DNA of 64,000 bases, taken from Thiocapsa marina 5811. GTDB lineage: Bacteria; Pseudomonadota; Gammaproteobacteria; Chromatiales; Chromatiaceae. Positions 18,948 to 27,341 of the stretch are shown here, one piece after another; the first letter of the stretch is position 1, and the number at the start of each line of letters is the position of its first letter. The stretch is from the NCBI RefSeq assembly GCF_000223985.1, contig NZ_AFWV01000018.1, forward strand, positions 26,001 through 90,000. Reading direction: 5' to 3'. The position numbers were made by a program, and so were the translations under genes. Under the pieces are notes generated by a model. The model worked only from the letters and a program-made list of their open reading frames with translations, was not told where the DNA came from and ran no database searches.

Positions 18948-19763
18948 CTATTCGATCTCCAATTCGACGTTGGCGCCGAAGAGGTTGTCGCCCGTGCCGT
19001 CGGCGACGACGAGGCCGAGGTACTTGCCGTCGGGGACCTCGCCGAGATCCATCTGGAAACGGGCGGACGTCGCCGGGTACAAGCGCTTGGCCGGGCCCTC
19101 GAACTTCCCGACGGGGGCCCCCGATTGGTTGTAGAGCTCCAGCGACAGGCCGGGGCTCAACCAGCGCTGCCCGGTGTTCTCGACATCGATGGTGAACAAG
19201 CGTTGGCCGTTCTCCTTGACGATCTGCGGATTCGTGAAGACCAATCCGGCCTCGCCGGTCTTACCGAGATGCGTGACGATCTGGACGCCGTAGCGTACGA
19301 CCTGTGTCAGGCGTGTCGTCCGCTCCGGCAGGGGTTCCGCGGCCTCGGCCGACGCCTCGGTGATCGGCTCGATCATGACCATGCTCCAATAGGTCCCCGA
19401 GAGCCCTTTGTCTGCCGGCACCTTGACCTCGAAGTCCAGCCGCTCAGTCCCGCTCGGCGGGATCTGCACAAGCTCGCGGCTCAGGCTGATCCATTTAGCG
19501 TTGGAGCGCGGCAGGCGGCCCGGCGCACCGTACGCATTGCTGCCATCCGAGGCGAAGCTGTAGTCGGTCTGATAGACCTTGGCCTCCGCCATCGTCGCTC
19601 CCGTGTTGCGCAGCACCAGGGTGCCGCGATAGTGCTCGCCGGGCTGGGCCAGCTTCTCCTGGGTCAGTTCGCTCTCCAACTTGACCCCGGCATGGATGGC
19701 AGAGGTGAAGAGAAGCGCCATCAGTGCGCCCGCGAAGGAGAGCTGTTTCTTCCCGATGAACAT
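18948..19763 (-). CDS. Periplasmic chaperone-like protein with Ig-like domains
   Basis: A 271-residue exported protein (signal MFIGKKQLSFAGALMALLFTSAIHA). Residues ~27-150 look like an Ig fold with the pattern GTLVLRNTGATMAEAKVYQTDY, SNAKWISLSRELVQIPPSGTERLDFEVKVP and GTYWSMVMIEP. This resembles the WISxxP...VxVPxxxxPGxY pattern of DUF916/WxLIP proteins of Gram-positive surface systems and is distantly like PapD-type chaperones. A second beta domain follows (~165-271, FTIDVENTGQRWLSPGLSLELYNQSG). It lies between the minor subunit and the barrel gene, the place of a fimbrial chaperone. Role inferred: escorting subunits to the barrel. Confidence 0.7.
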   Translation of the reverse strand: MFIGKKQLSFAGALMALLFTSAIHAGVKLESELTQEKLAQPGEHYRGTLVLRNTGATMAEAKVYQTDYSFASDGSNAYGAPGRLPRSNAKWISLSRELVQIPPSGTERLDFEVKVPADKGLSGTYWSMVMIEPITEASAEAAEPLPERTTRLTQVVRYGVQIVTHLGKTGEAGLVFTNPQIVKENGQRLFTIDVENTGQRWLSPGLSLELYNQSGAPVGKFEGPAKRLYPATSARFQMDLGEVPDGKYLGLVVADGTGDNLFGANVELEIE

Positions 19764-19777
19764 CGTCCGATACCTGC

Positions 19778-20233
19778 TCAGTAAATTCGGTAGATCAGAG
19801 TGGTGTCGTATGCGCCTGGGCCGTTCCCGACCGACACGCCGTCGAGCCGCAATTGCAGCCGGATTCCGCTACGGTCGCCGCTGCCGTAGAAAATGGCCTG
19901 CTCCAGGCTTCCGACGGTCAGATAACTTTGACCGCCAGTGATGCTGCCCCCGCCACTGCCGTCGCTCGTGCGGCGCACGGCGAGCGTCACGCCGGACGGC
20001 AGGCTTGAGCCGGAGCGCTGCACTCCCACAGTCCAGAGCGCACCGCCAGTGTTGCTGATGTCCAAAGTCGCCTGGTAGGACCCGCTCTCGATCGGCGAGC
20101 GGATGTCGCTGCCGGCGCCGGCGATCAGGTCACCGGCGTCAATGGTCTCCGACCAGTCGCCGCCGGTCAGGCTGATGTCGGCCGCCTGGGCGCTGAGGGC
20201 CAAAGCGGCGAGTGCTATCATGCGAAAGAGCAT
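19778..20233 (-). CDS. Secreted small beta-rich protein, possible minor subunit
   Basis: A 151-residue protein with a signal peptide (MLFRMIALAALALSAQA, cleavage before ADISLTGGDW). The mature part is Gly/Ser-rich with alternating strands (SYQATLDISNTGGALWTVGVQRSG, GIRLQLRLDGVSVGNGPGAYDTTLIYRIY) and ends on an aromatic strand, a pattern common in fibre subunits and small beta-sandwich adhesins. No cysteine is visible. It is 14 bp upstream of the chaperone-like gene and shares the strand with the other three genes. Tip or minor subunit is the likely role; not proven. Confidence 0.65.
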   Translation of the reverse strand: MLFRMIALAALALSAQAADISLTGGDWSETIDAGDLIAGAGSDIRSPIESGSYQATLDISNTGGALWTVGVQRSGSSLPSGVTLAVRRTSDGSGGGSITGGQSYLTVGSLEQAIFYGSGDRSGIRLQLRLDGVSVGNGPGAYDTTLIYRIY

Positions 20234-20304
20234 CGGGGATCATGAGTTGCGGGTGTCGACCGGCCGGGCATTTGGCCCGGCCCCGGTCCTAAGGGCGTCG
20301 GCTA

Positions 20305-20808
20305 TCAACCGTCGACGATGGTCAGCGTGACCGTCTTGGTGGCGGACGCGACGACGCCGGCGCTCACCGTCGCGGCGAGCTCGTACGTCAGGCTTTGCGC
20401 GGCCTCGGCAACCTGAGTGAGGCCGGTAACCACGTCGGCTGCAGAATCGCTCAACGTCAGCTTGCCGCCAGTGGTTCCACTTGCTGACGCTGCGGTCAGT
20501 GAAAGGGTGAGCCCAGCGGGCATCGCCGTATCGAGGGCGGCGGTGATCTTTTTGCCGGTGCCGTTAGTCGTGATTGCGTAGCTCGAGGTTGCATCCGTCT
20601 CGGCGTCGGGTTGGCTACCGGCGGTCGCGCTATCAATGACGAGGGCACCAGGGTTGCCGGTGACGGAAATCTCGTTGATGGCCGTGACCTGATAGGTCAC
20701 GGTTTGTTCTGCCGAGTCCGCGGCAAGTACGCCGCCGCTCACAACCAGCCCAACTGCCGCCGCCAACGTAGAAAGTTTCATCGTTCTGTTTGCGTTCATA
20801 CTATTCAC
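20305..20808 (-). CDS. Secreted Ser/Thr/Ala-rich protein, possible major fibre subunit
   Basis: A 167-residue protein with a signal peptide (hydrophobic core LSTLAAAVGLVVSGGVLA, cleavage near AADSAEQ). The mature part is low in charge and aromatics, rich in Thr, Ser and Ala, and made of short strands (TVTYQVTAINEISVTGNPGALVID, YELAATVSAGVVASATKTVTLTIVDG), like pilin-type or surface-layer subunits. Three in-frame ATGs exist near the start (residues 1, 4 and 10). First gene of the four-gene operon, the usual site of the major subunit. No SCPU or classic fimbrial motif is recognised. Confidence 0.65.
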   Translation of the reverse strand: MNSMNANRTMKLSTLAAAVGLVVSGGVLAADSAEQTVTYQVTAINEISVTGNPGALVIDSATAGSQPDAETDATSSYAITTNGTGKKITAALDTAMPAGLTLSLTAASASGTTGGKLTLSDSAADVVTGLTQVAEAAQSLTYELAATVSAGVVASATKTVTLTIVDG

Positions 20809-20963
20809 CCTTGTTGTGCGTCTTCATGGCTACTCATCCGGGAGAGTGACCCTGGCCCGCATCGCGCCGGCTCGGGCCGAAGCCCTAGGTGCGGCGGCTG
20901 GGCGGTGGATCCCTTGCTCGCTTCCCACGGCAGGAGTATGGAGCGCGCCCGTTCGCAGGTGAA

Positions 20964-20999
20964 ATACCTTTAGACTATGCTTATATACCCGAAAGGTAT
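20964..20999. promoter_or_regulatory. Inverted repeat ATACCTTT-N20-AAAGGTAT upstream of the LysR gene
   Basis: Perfect 8-bp inverted halves in the gap between the divergent lysR and fibre-operon genes, surrounding an AT-rich TATGCTTATATA that could be a -10 region. A plausible operator for autoregulation and for control of the divergent operon; purely sequence-based. Confidence 0.45.
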
Positions 21000-21047
21000 T
21001 GCGTAAGGCACTGGGCTGGACGCCCTGCACAACAGGCGCGTAAAGCA

Positions 21048-21968
21048 TTGAAATTGAGGCAATTAGAGTATTTTCACGAGGTCATCGAGCAGGATTTCAA
21101 CATCTCGGCCGCCGCCAAGAGGCTCTACACTTCCCAGCCCGGCGTGAGCCGCCAGCTCATCGAGCTGGCCGACGAGCTGGGTGTTGAGCTCTTCCTCCAC
21201 GAAGGAAAGCGCTTGGTCGGCCTGACCCGTGCCGGGATGGAGATCGCCGAGATCGCCGCGCGCATGCTGATCGACGTGCGTCGGATCCACGAGATCGGTC
21301 GGTCGCTCGCGACCGATCGGCACGATTGTCTGAAGGTGGTCGCCAATCGGCACGCGGCGCACAACCTGCTGCATCATGCGATGGTCGACTTTCGCGAGAT
21401 GATGCCCGGGATCGAGGTGGACGTCTCGGAGGAAAACACGCTCCAGGCGACAGCCATGCTGCGCATCGGCCAGGCCGATCTGGGACTGCTGGCGGAGGCA
21501 CCGGATCAGGATCCGGACCTGCTCTATTTTCCGATCGAGGAGTGGCGGCTGCTCTTGGTGGTGCCGCGGGAGCATCCGCTGGCGGGGTTGCCGACGGTCG
21601 GGCTGGAGGATCTCGCGCACTATTCGGTGGGCTCCTACGACAACGCCGCGCAATCGCGCTTTGTCATCGACGAGGCGTTTGCCGGCGCGGGACTTCACTC
21701 CCCCGTCAACATCTCCTTCGCCAGCAGTCACATGATCCTGCAGTTCGTGAACAGCAAGATCGGTATCGCCATCGTGGCGGAATCCGCCTTTTCCGCCGAC
21801 GACTACCCCGAGCTCCTCGGGCTGGACGTGACCCACCTGTTCCGGCCCCTGACCACCGACCTGGTGCTGCCGCGCCGGACCTCGCCCCCGCGCGATGTCT
21901 TCAACTTCCTAAGCATCCTCGCACCCCAAATCACCCCGACGACCATCGGCGAGGCCATCGACTCGTAG
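21048..21968 (+). CDS. LysR-family transcriptional regulator, CysB-like
   Basis: A 306-residue regulator. The N-terminal helix-turn-helix is KLRQLEYFHEVIEQDFNISAAAKRLYTSQPGVSRQLIELADELGVELFLHEGKRLVGLT, very close to the CysB/Cbl type (TSQPGVSRQI, LGVELF, GKRLxGLT). An effector-binding domain follows (~90-300). The TTG start at 21048 is chosen because it gives the family-typical MKLRQLEYF; no strong ribosome site is visible and upstream starts cannot be excluded. CysB-like proteins respond to sulfur metabolites (N-acetylserine, sulfate). It faces away from the fibre operon and may control it. The TAG stop is inside a REP unit. Confidence 0.87.
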   Translation: MKLRQLEYFHEVIEQDFNISAAAKRLYTSQPGVSRQLIELADELGVELFLHEGKRLVGLTRAGMEIAEIAARMLIDVRRIHEIGRSLATDRHDCLKVVANRHAAHNLLHHAMVDFREMMPGIEVDVSEENTLQATAMLRIGQADLGLLAEAPDQDPDLLYFPIEEWRLLLVVPREHPLAGLPTVGLEDLAHYSVGSYDNAAQSRFVIDEAFAGAGLHSPVNISFASSHMILQFVNSKIGIAIVAESAFSADDYPELLGLDVTHLFRPLTTDLVLPRRTSPPRDVFNFLSILAPQITPTTIGEAIDS

Positions 21969-22079
21969 GGTGGGTAGAGCGTCGGCGAAACCCATCCAGC
22001 TCGTTCCAATCGCATCGGACCGAAACGCGGCAACCCGGCGGTTTGGAGGATGGGTTTCGCTGTGCTCTACCCATCCTAC
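21965..22079. repeat. REP inverted pair after the LysR gene
   Basis: GTAGGGTGGGTAGAGCG at 21965 faces an inverted copy ending TGCTCTACCCATCCTAC at 22079. Both outer ends read GTAGG(G/A)TGGG. The first GTAG contains the TAG stop codon of the LysR gene (21966-21968). It lies between convergent genes. Confidence 0.85.
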
Positions 22080-22137
22080 GGTTTCTCAAGGTGTTCACCT
22101 TGTTTCGGAATCGTCACCGAGCCGCGCCGAGACCGTC

Positions 22138-23097
22138 TCAGTCCGTCCGCGGTCCGAAACGGTCGAACGCGTAGACGATGAGGAAGCCCAGCACGCAGGT
22201 CAAGATCGCGCCGAGGACGAGGGGGTCGCCCTCGTAGCCGGAGGGCAGGACGTTGACCTCGGAGAGGATCTTCTCGGGGGTGAGTCCGTCGGCGGCCATC
22301 ACGACCTGGCCCGTGCCGTCTCTCAGCCAGTCCTCCGCATTGCGCCAGGGATAGACCTTGTTCAGCGAGCCGACGAGAAAGCCGGTCAGGATGGCGAGCG
22401 TGAGGCTTCTGTAGCGCTTGAAGGTCCAGGAGAGCAGGCGCGACATGGTCATCATCCCGGCCAGACAGCCCAGGGCAAAGACACTCAGGACAAGGAGCTT
22501 CTCCAGGGAGAAGTCGACCAGCAACCCCTTGAGGGTGTCTTGGATGATGAATTGATACATCCCCAGCACCAGGAGCATGAAGCTCCCGGAAACGCCCGGC
22601 AGCATCAGTGCCGAGATGGCGATGGCGCCGCAGAGAAAGACGAACCAGAGCGCCTCGTTGCCGCTCGCGGGCGTGAGGGTGGTGATCCCGTAGGCCAGGA
22701 TCGCACCGAGGACGAAGAGCCCCACCTCGCCGGCGCGCCATTGCGGGATGCGCCGGACCATGAAGAGGATCGAGGCGAGGATCAGCCCGAAGAAGAAGGC
22801 CCAGATCAGCGGCGGATAATGCTCGAGCATCCAGGAGACGCCGAAGACGCCGACCAGGATGCCCGTCGCCATACCGGCGAGCAGGAGCGTCAGGAAGCCC
22901 CCGTCGAGCGCCCGCCAGACGCCGGCGATGCCTTCACGGCGATGCACGCCGATCAGCCCCGGACCGAACGCCTTCACGGCGTTGAGCAGACGCTCGTAGA
23001 TGCCGCTGATGAAGGCGATGGTGCCGCCGGATACCCCCGGGATCACCTCCGCGACACCCATGGCACCACCCTTCAGGATCAAGCTCAAACGCGACAT
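22138..23097 (-). CDS. DUF368 membrane protein (undecaprenyl-phosphate translocase family)
   Basis: A 319-residue polytopic inner-membrane protein with about eight hydrophobic segments and the diagnostic opening LILKGGAMGVAEVIPGVSGGTIAFISGIYERLL plus a second LPGVSGSFMLLVLGMY repeat. DUF368 proteins (PopT) recycle the lipid carrier undecaprenyl phosphate across the membrane for cell-envelope synthesis. The start at 23097 fits the family; an AAGGA ribosome site just upstream is partly built from the end of the adjacent repeat module. No envelope-synthesis neighbour is present. Confidence 0.88.
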   Translation of the reverse strand: MSRLSLILKGGAMGVAEVIPGVSGGTIAFISGIYERLLNAVKAFGPGLIGVHRREGIAGVWRALDGGFLTLLLAGMATGILVGVFGVSWMLEHYPPLIWAFFFGLILASILFMVRRIPQWRAGEVGLFVLGAILAYGITTLTPASGNEALWFVFLCGAIAISALMLPGVSGSFMLLVLGMYQFIIQDTLKGLLVDFSLEKLLVLSVFALGCLAGMMTMSRLLSWTFKRYRSLTLAILTGFLVGSLNKVYPWRNAEDWLRDGTGQVVMAADGLTPEKILSEVNVLPSGYEGDPLVLGAILTCVLGFLIVYAFDRFGPRTD

Positions 23098-23106
23098 CGT
23101 TTTATC

Positions 23107-23301
23107 CTTAAACCGCGCCCAGCACGGTATGCGTAGTGTGTTGAATTGGCTTGGCCGCGCCAGCTCCGACAACTGTCGAAGCCGGCGCGGTTTAAGGTAT
23201 TGAGAAATTTACAAGTCTAAACCGCGTCCCCGCTAAGGGCCACGGATGCACCAAACCTCGAGCTCACGCAGAGCGAGCATCTCGCTCCGGACGCGGTTTA
23301 G
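23107..23301. repeat. Composite repeat A + AT-rich spacer + B
   Basis: Module A (23107-23196) starts CTTAAACCGCGCCCAGCACG and ends GCCGGCGCGGTTTAAG with an internal GCTCCGA...TCGAAGC hairpin. A spacer (TATTGAGAAATTTACAAGT) follows, then module B (23217-23301) running CTAAACCGCGTCC...CCGGACGCGGTTTAG. The final TTA is the stop codon of the BatD-like gene, and the left end contributes the ribosome site of the DUF368 gene. Confidence 0.9.
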
Positions 23302-25247
23302 ATCCGGCCCGGATACAACTCCGGCAGGGCCGTCGAGCGATCGGACGTGCCTTCGTGCGCGTCGCCGGACAGACAGGGCGCGAGGACCTGCCAGGCGTCG
23401 ACACCGTCCCAGGCTGCGCCCGCCCCCGCGCCTGCATAGAGGACCCGGTCGAGTTGCGCCAGTGTTTCGGCGGCGGCCCCATCCTCCAGCTTCAGAGCCA
23501 AACCGCCGAGCCCCGCCGGCGCCTCCCCTGCCCAGCGGACCCGCCCCCAGGCAAGCAGGGCCGCGCGCGCGGTGCGCGCGTCGTTGTTCAGGCAGGCCTG
23601 CTCGACGCGACGGCGCGCCTCGCGCAGCGCCTGCACCGAGGCACGGGGCTCGACCCGATCGGGGGTCGCGCGACGGCGCGATCCGCGTTTGAGCCAGACC
23701 AGTGCCGCGAGCCAACCGAGACCCACGAGGCCGAGAGCGGAAACCCCGAGGCCGATCGGACCGGCGATCGCCCGCCGGAGCCAGTCCTCGGCCGGGGTCG
23801 GCCATGCGCCGGCGGGCCGAGCCTCGGTGTCCTCCTCGTTGCGATCCGGTACTGCGGCCGCGTCCTCCGACGCCGGTTCGCCCGTGGTCTCAAACGTCCG
23901 GCTCGACGCGCCGCCCGAGGCGCCGGCGGGTGCGGCGGCCACCTCCAGGGTGCGCGCGGGCACGATCGCCACCCGCTCGCGATCCTCGCGGGTATCCCAC
24001 CAGGGCACACGCACCTCGGGAAGGGTCACCGGCCCGGCGCGGGTGGGAACGAAGGCCACTTCGAGGCTCCTGACTCCGACCGGCGCACCGACGCCGGGCA
24101 GATCCTCCGCACGCGTCTGGCCGGGATAGATCTGCGCGCCGTCCGGCGGATCGAGCACGAGCGGCGGCAACTGGGCCGCGGTGGCTCCGCGCGCGGTGAC
24201 GGTTAGGACACGCGTCACCGGCTCGCCGACCTGGAATCGCGGCGACGATGGGATCCACTCATCCGAGATCTCGACCGACTCGGCCGGCAACCAGGGCGAG
24301 CTCGAGCCGGGCGGCTGCGCACGGACCTGGATCTCCAGATCGGAGGAGCGCTCCACGACCCGTCGTCCGCCGGTCGTCATCCGCGACAGCCCGGAAAAGG
24401 GTCCGGCGCCGAACAGCGCATCGAACTCGTCGGCCGCACTGCGTCCGGCCGGCCGCGGGGCCGGCATGACCGCCTCGAGTCGCGGACCGCGAATGACGAG
24501 AGGTCCGCTCTGCAGCGGGATCACCAGGAAGCGTCGTTCGATGACTTGATAACGTTGGCCGTCGATGACCTCGACGGAGGCGCGATCCTCGCCGTCGCGC
24601 TCGATCGTCGCACCCTCCACCTGCGGATCGGAGAGGACCGCACGTTGCGGCGCCTCGCGCTCGCGATAGAGCACCTGAACCCGATAGTGAAACGCCTGCT
24701 GCACGTAAGGTGTCGCCTCGTCGGTTTCGGTCCGCAGGAAGATCGGCTTCGGGCCGGCGGTGGGGTCATCGGCCGCGGCATCCTCCACGACATCCACCGT
24801 GAGCGGCTCGCTGCGCGCATCGCCCCACGCGAGCGCGGGGATCTCCAACCGACCCGTTCGCTTGGGGGCAAGCTCGATGCGCCATTCACGCGTGTGCGAC
24901 ACGGCCCCGTTCACGACGCTCATGCGCTCGCTCTGGCTGCGGCTCAGGATGTCGAAATCCGGCTCCAGCACCTGGAGCGCGGGCTCTCCGGATAACCGAC
25001 CGTCGCCGAACAGCTGCAGGATCAGGGTCTCGTTCGCGGCGATGCGGTCGCGATCGATCTCGGCGCGAACCCCGTCGGAGGGTGTTCCCTGCGCCAGCGC
25101 CTGGGTAACGACGGTCAGGGCCGCCAACAGCGCGACGGCGCACAGCATCGGGAGCAGAACGGCAAAGGGCAGGTGCCGAGGCCGCTTCCCCGTCCTGTGG
25201 TCCGGGCGTCGAGAAGAGGTCGGGTCGAGTCGGTTCAAGTCATCCAT
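23298..25247 (-). CDS. batD: BatD-like protein
   Basis: A 649-residue exported/anchored protein. A hydrophobic segment near residues 28-50 acts as signal/anchor, Ig-like beta domains follow (~55-430, IAANETLILQLFGDGRLSGEPALQVLEPDFDILSRSQS, YREREAPQRAVLSDPQVEGA), and one membrane helix lies near residue 510-530 (GLGVSALGLVGLGWLAALVWLKRG), leaving a cytoplasmic tail. This is the BatD (oxygen/stress-tolerance) layout. Last gene of the moxR-DUF58-DUF4381-batA-batB/C-batD run, 60 bp after batB/C. Bat proteins are thought to form a periplasm-facing complex with the VWA proteins; the exact role is unsettled. Stop codon lies in a repeat module. Confidence 0.85.
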   Translation of the reverse strand: MDDLNRLDPTSSRRPDHRTGKRPRHLPFAVLLPMLCAVALLAALTVVTQALAQGTPSDGVRAEIDRDRIAANETLILQLFGDGRLSGEPALQVLEPDFDILSRSQSERMSVVNGAVSHTREWRIELAPKRTGRLEIPALAWGDARSEPLTVDVVEDAAADDPTAGPKPIFLRTETDEATPYVQQAFHYRVQVLYREREAPQRAVLSDPQVEGATIERDGEDRASVEVIDGQRYQVIERRFLVIPLQSGPLVIRGPRLEAVMPAPRPAGRSAADEFDALFGAGPFSGLSRMTTGGRRVVERSSDLEIQVRAQPPGSSSPWLPAESVEISDEWIPSSPRFQVGEPVTRVLTVTARGATAAQLPPLVLDPPDGAQIYPGQTRAEDLPGVGAPVGVRSLEVAFVPTRAGPVTLPEVRVPWWDTREDRERVAIVPARTLEVAAAPAGASGGASSRTFETTGEPASEDAAAVPDRNEEDTEARPAGAWPTPAEDWLRRAIAGPIGLGVSALGLVGLGWLAALVWLKRGSRRRATPDRVEPRASVQALREARRRVEQACLNNDARTARAALLAWGRVRWAGEAPAGLGGLALKLEDGAAAETLAQLDRVLYAGAGAGAAWDGVDAWQVLAPCLSGDAHEGTSDRSTALPELYPGRI

Positions 25248-25307
25248 CCGGGATCAAGGTCGAAGCATGCGTGCATGCCGAGGTGTCGTTGTCGCGCATG
25301 ACGCGTC

Positions 25308-27341
25308 TCAGGGCAAACGCCCTTCGCGACGCAGATGCTGCAGCAGAAACCGCTGTCGCAGCAAGCCGCCCGGGTCGTCCGGGACTCGGCGCAACTGCGC
25401 CTCCATCGCCTGCTCGCGCTCCAGGGCCTCCGGGCTCGGCGCTTGCGACAGGGTGCTGTCCGAGGGCGCGCGCTCTTTGGTGTTCGGATCCGATGCCCCG
25501 GCCGAGTGTTCTGCCGATCCGGCGGACGCATCCTCCGGCAGCACGACGTCCTCGGTCTCGGCGATGTCGTCCGGACCGATGTCGCCGGGGTCGCCGGTCG
25601 GCCCGGATTTTCCGCTCGGCGGCGGTCCGGCCTCGGATCGGGTCGCCGATGTCTGATCGGACGAGGCGTCGGCACTTGGCTCGGTTGCTGCCTGCGTGCC
25701 GCCGTGCTCGGCCGAATCGGATGCGCTCTCGGATGAGGATTCGGACCCCGGCTCGGCACCGTCCTCGCCCTCTCCGGCCTGCTCGCCCGCGTCCTCGGCA
25801 CTCTCGGCCGGCTCCGATTGCGCGTCGCCGCTGCCCGGCGCGTCGGACGGCTCTCCGCCGCCGGAGGGCTCTTCTCCGGAGGTGCCTTGCGAGTCGCCTG
25901 CGGCGTCACCCTCATTGCCATCGCCCTCGCCCTCGCCCGATTCCCCGCTCTCGGAGGACTCGGGCGGCCGGTCCCGCAGCACCTTGACGACCTCGAGATT
26001 GTGACGGGCATCGGCATGGTCGGGGTCGCGATCCAGCACACGCTCGTAGGCGGCGATGGCCTCGTCGAGCCGTCCGAGACGTGCCAGCGCATTGCCGCGG
26101 TTGTAGTCCGCATCGGGATCCGGCACGTCGGACAAGGCCCCGAGTGCGCGCTCGTAATCGCCGGCCCGATAGCTGGCGGCGGCACGCCACGCCGGGTCCC
26201 GAAACCGCTCGGCCGCCTCGGCGTTCGCGCCGGCGTCGAATTGCCGGGCGGCCTGTTGATCGTCCGTCCACCAAAGGTCGGACCACTCGAAGGCCCAACC
26301 CGGGGTCGGCGGCAGGATCATGACACAGGCGAGGATCGACAGCAGCCAACCGCGCCGGAAGGCCAAGGCGGCGAACGGCAAGAGTGCGAGCAGGAGCCAA
26401 GGACCCTCCTCGCGCCATTGATCGGACAGGAGCGACGGCTCTTCCGTCATCTCCGCCTCCATCGACCCGAGCCCCATGAGTGCGCGGGTGTCCGTGTCGC
26501 CGGCATGGGTTTCCACGTAGCGGCCGTTGCCGAGCCGGGCAAGCTCGCGCAGCTCGGACTCGGGCAGACGCGCGATGCGGACACCGCCGTCGCGGTCGGG
26601 CTCGAAACCGCGCGCGGCGTCCGAGGCCAGGGGCACGGGGGCACCGTCCGGCGTGCCGACCGCGAGCACCGAGACCCGATGTCCGCCGGCCACCAACGCC
26701 TGCACGGCAAGCCGAGCCGCGGCCATGTCGCCGACCCCGTCGGTTACGAGGACGATGTCGCCCCGACCGGCGGAGGCACGCCCGAGCATCTCGCCGGCCG
26801 CACTCAAGGCCCGTGCGGTATCGCGCGCCCCGGGCACCGGGACGAGGTCGGTCGTCAGTTGCGGCACCTGGGACGAGATGGTCGCGGCATCCCGCGTCAG
26901 CGGCGAGACCACGAAGGGCTCCGGACCGAAGGCGAGCAGGGCGACTTGGCCTTCCTCCGATGCCGTCAGCAGATCCATGACCTCGAACCGAGCACGCGCC
27001 AGACGCGACGGGCGCAGGTCGGCCGCATTCATGCTCGGGGAGAGGTCGAGCAGGATGACCCGCGCCGCACTGCTCCCGTAGACGGGCTGCGCGACACGCT
27101 CCCAGGCCGGTCCGGCCAGCGCCAGCGTCGCCAGGAGCCAACCGAGACCCAAGAGCCACAGCGGCAGACGCCGCGGGGCGCGATCGGCACCCACCAGGAG
27201 ATGCGGCAGCAGATGGGCATCGACCAGACGGCTCCACACCAGCGCCCCGGCAGGCCGTCGCCACAGCAGCACGAGCAGGATCAGTGCCGGGATCAGGGCC
27301 AGCAGCCACATCGGACGCAGAAGCTGCAACTCAGGCCACAC
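25308..27341 (-). CDS. BatB/BatC fusion: VWA domain with TPR and long acidic tail
   Basis: A 677-residue protein combining two Bat proteins that are often separate. Residues 1-75 carry two membrane helices; ~85-290 form a von Willebrand A domain with the MIDAS start ILLDLSPSMN. A third helix pair lies near 310-345. TPR repeats follow (~365-455, DYNRGNALARLGRLDEAIAAYERVLDRDPDHADARHNLEVV). Residues ~465-640 are a low-complexity Ser/Glu/Gly/Asp-rich, likely disordered tail (SESGESGEGEGDGNEGD). The start is a GTG at 27341, overlapping the batA stop by 11 bases, so the two are coupled. Confidence 0.86.
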   Translation of the reverse strand: MWPELQLLRPMWLLALIPALILLVLLWRRPAGALVWSRLVDAHLLPHLLVGADRAPRRLPLWLLGLGWLLATLALAGPAWERVAQPVYGSSAARVILLDLSPSMNAADLRPSRLARARFEVMDLLTASEEGQVALLAFGPEPFVVSPLTRDAATISSQVPQLTTDLVPVPGARDTARALSAAGEMLGRASAGRGDIVLVTDGVGDMAAARLAVQALVAGGHRVSVLAVGTPDGAPVPLASDAARGFEPDRDGGVRIARLPESELRELARLGNGRYVETHAGDTDTRALMGLGSMEAEMTEEPSLLSDQWREEGPWLLLALLPFAALAFRRGWLLSILACVMILPPTPGWAFEWSDLWWTDDQQAARQFDAGANAEAAERFRDPAWRAAASYRAGDYERALGALSDVPDPDADYNRGNALARLGRLDEAIAAYERVLDRDPDHADARHNLEVVKVLRDRPPESSESGESGEGEGDGNEGDAAGDSQGTSGEEPSGGGEPSDAPGSGDAQSEPAESAEDAGEQAGEGEDGAEPGSESSSESASDSAEHGGTQAATEPSADASSDQTSATRSEAGPPPSGKSGPTGDPGDIGPDDIAETEDVVLPEDASAGSAEHSAGASDPNTKERAPSDSTLSQAPSPEALEREQAMEAQLRRVPDDPGGLLRQRFLLQHLRREGRLP

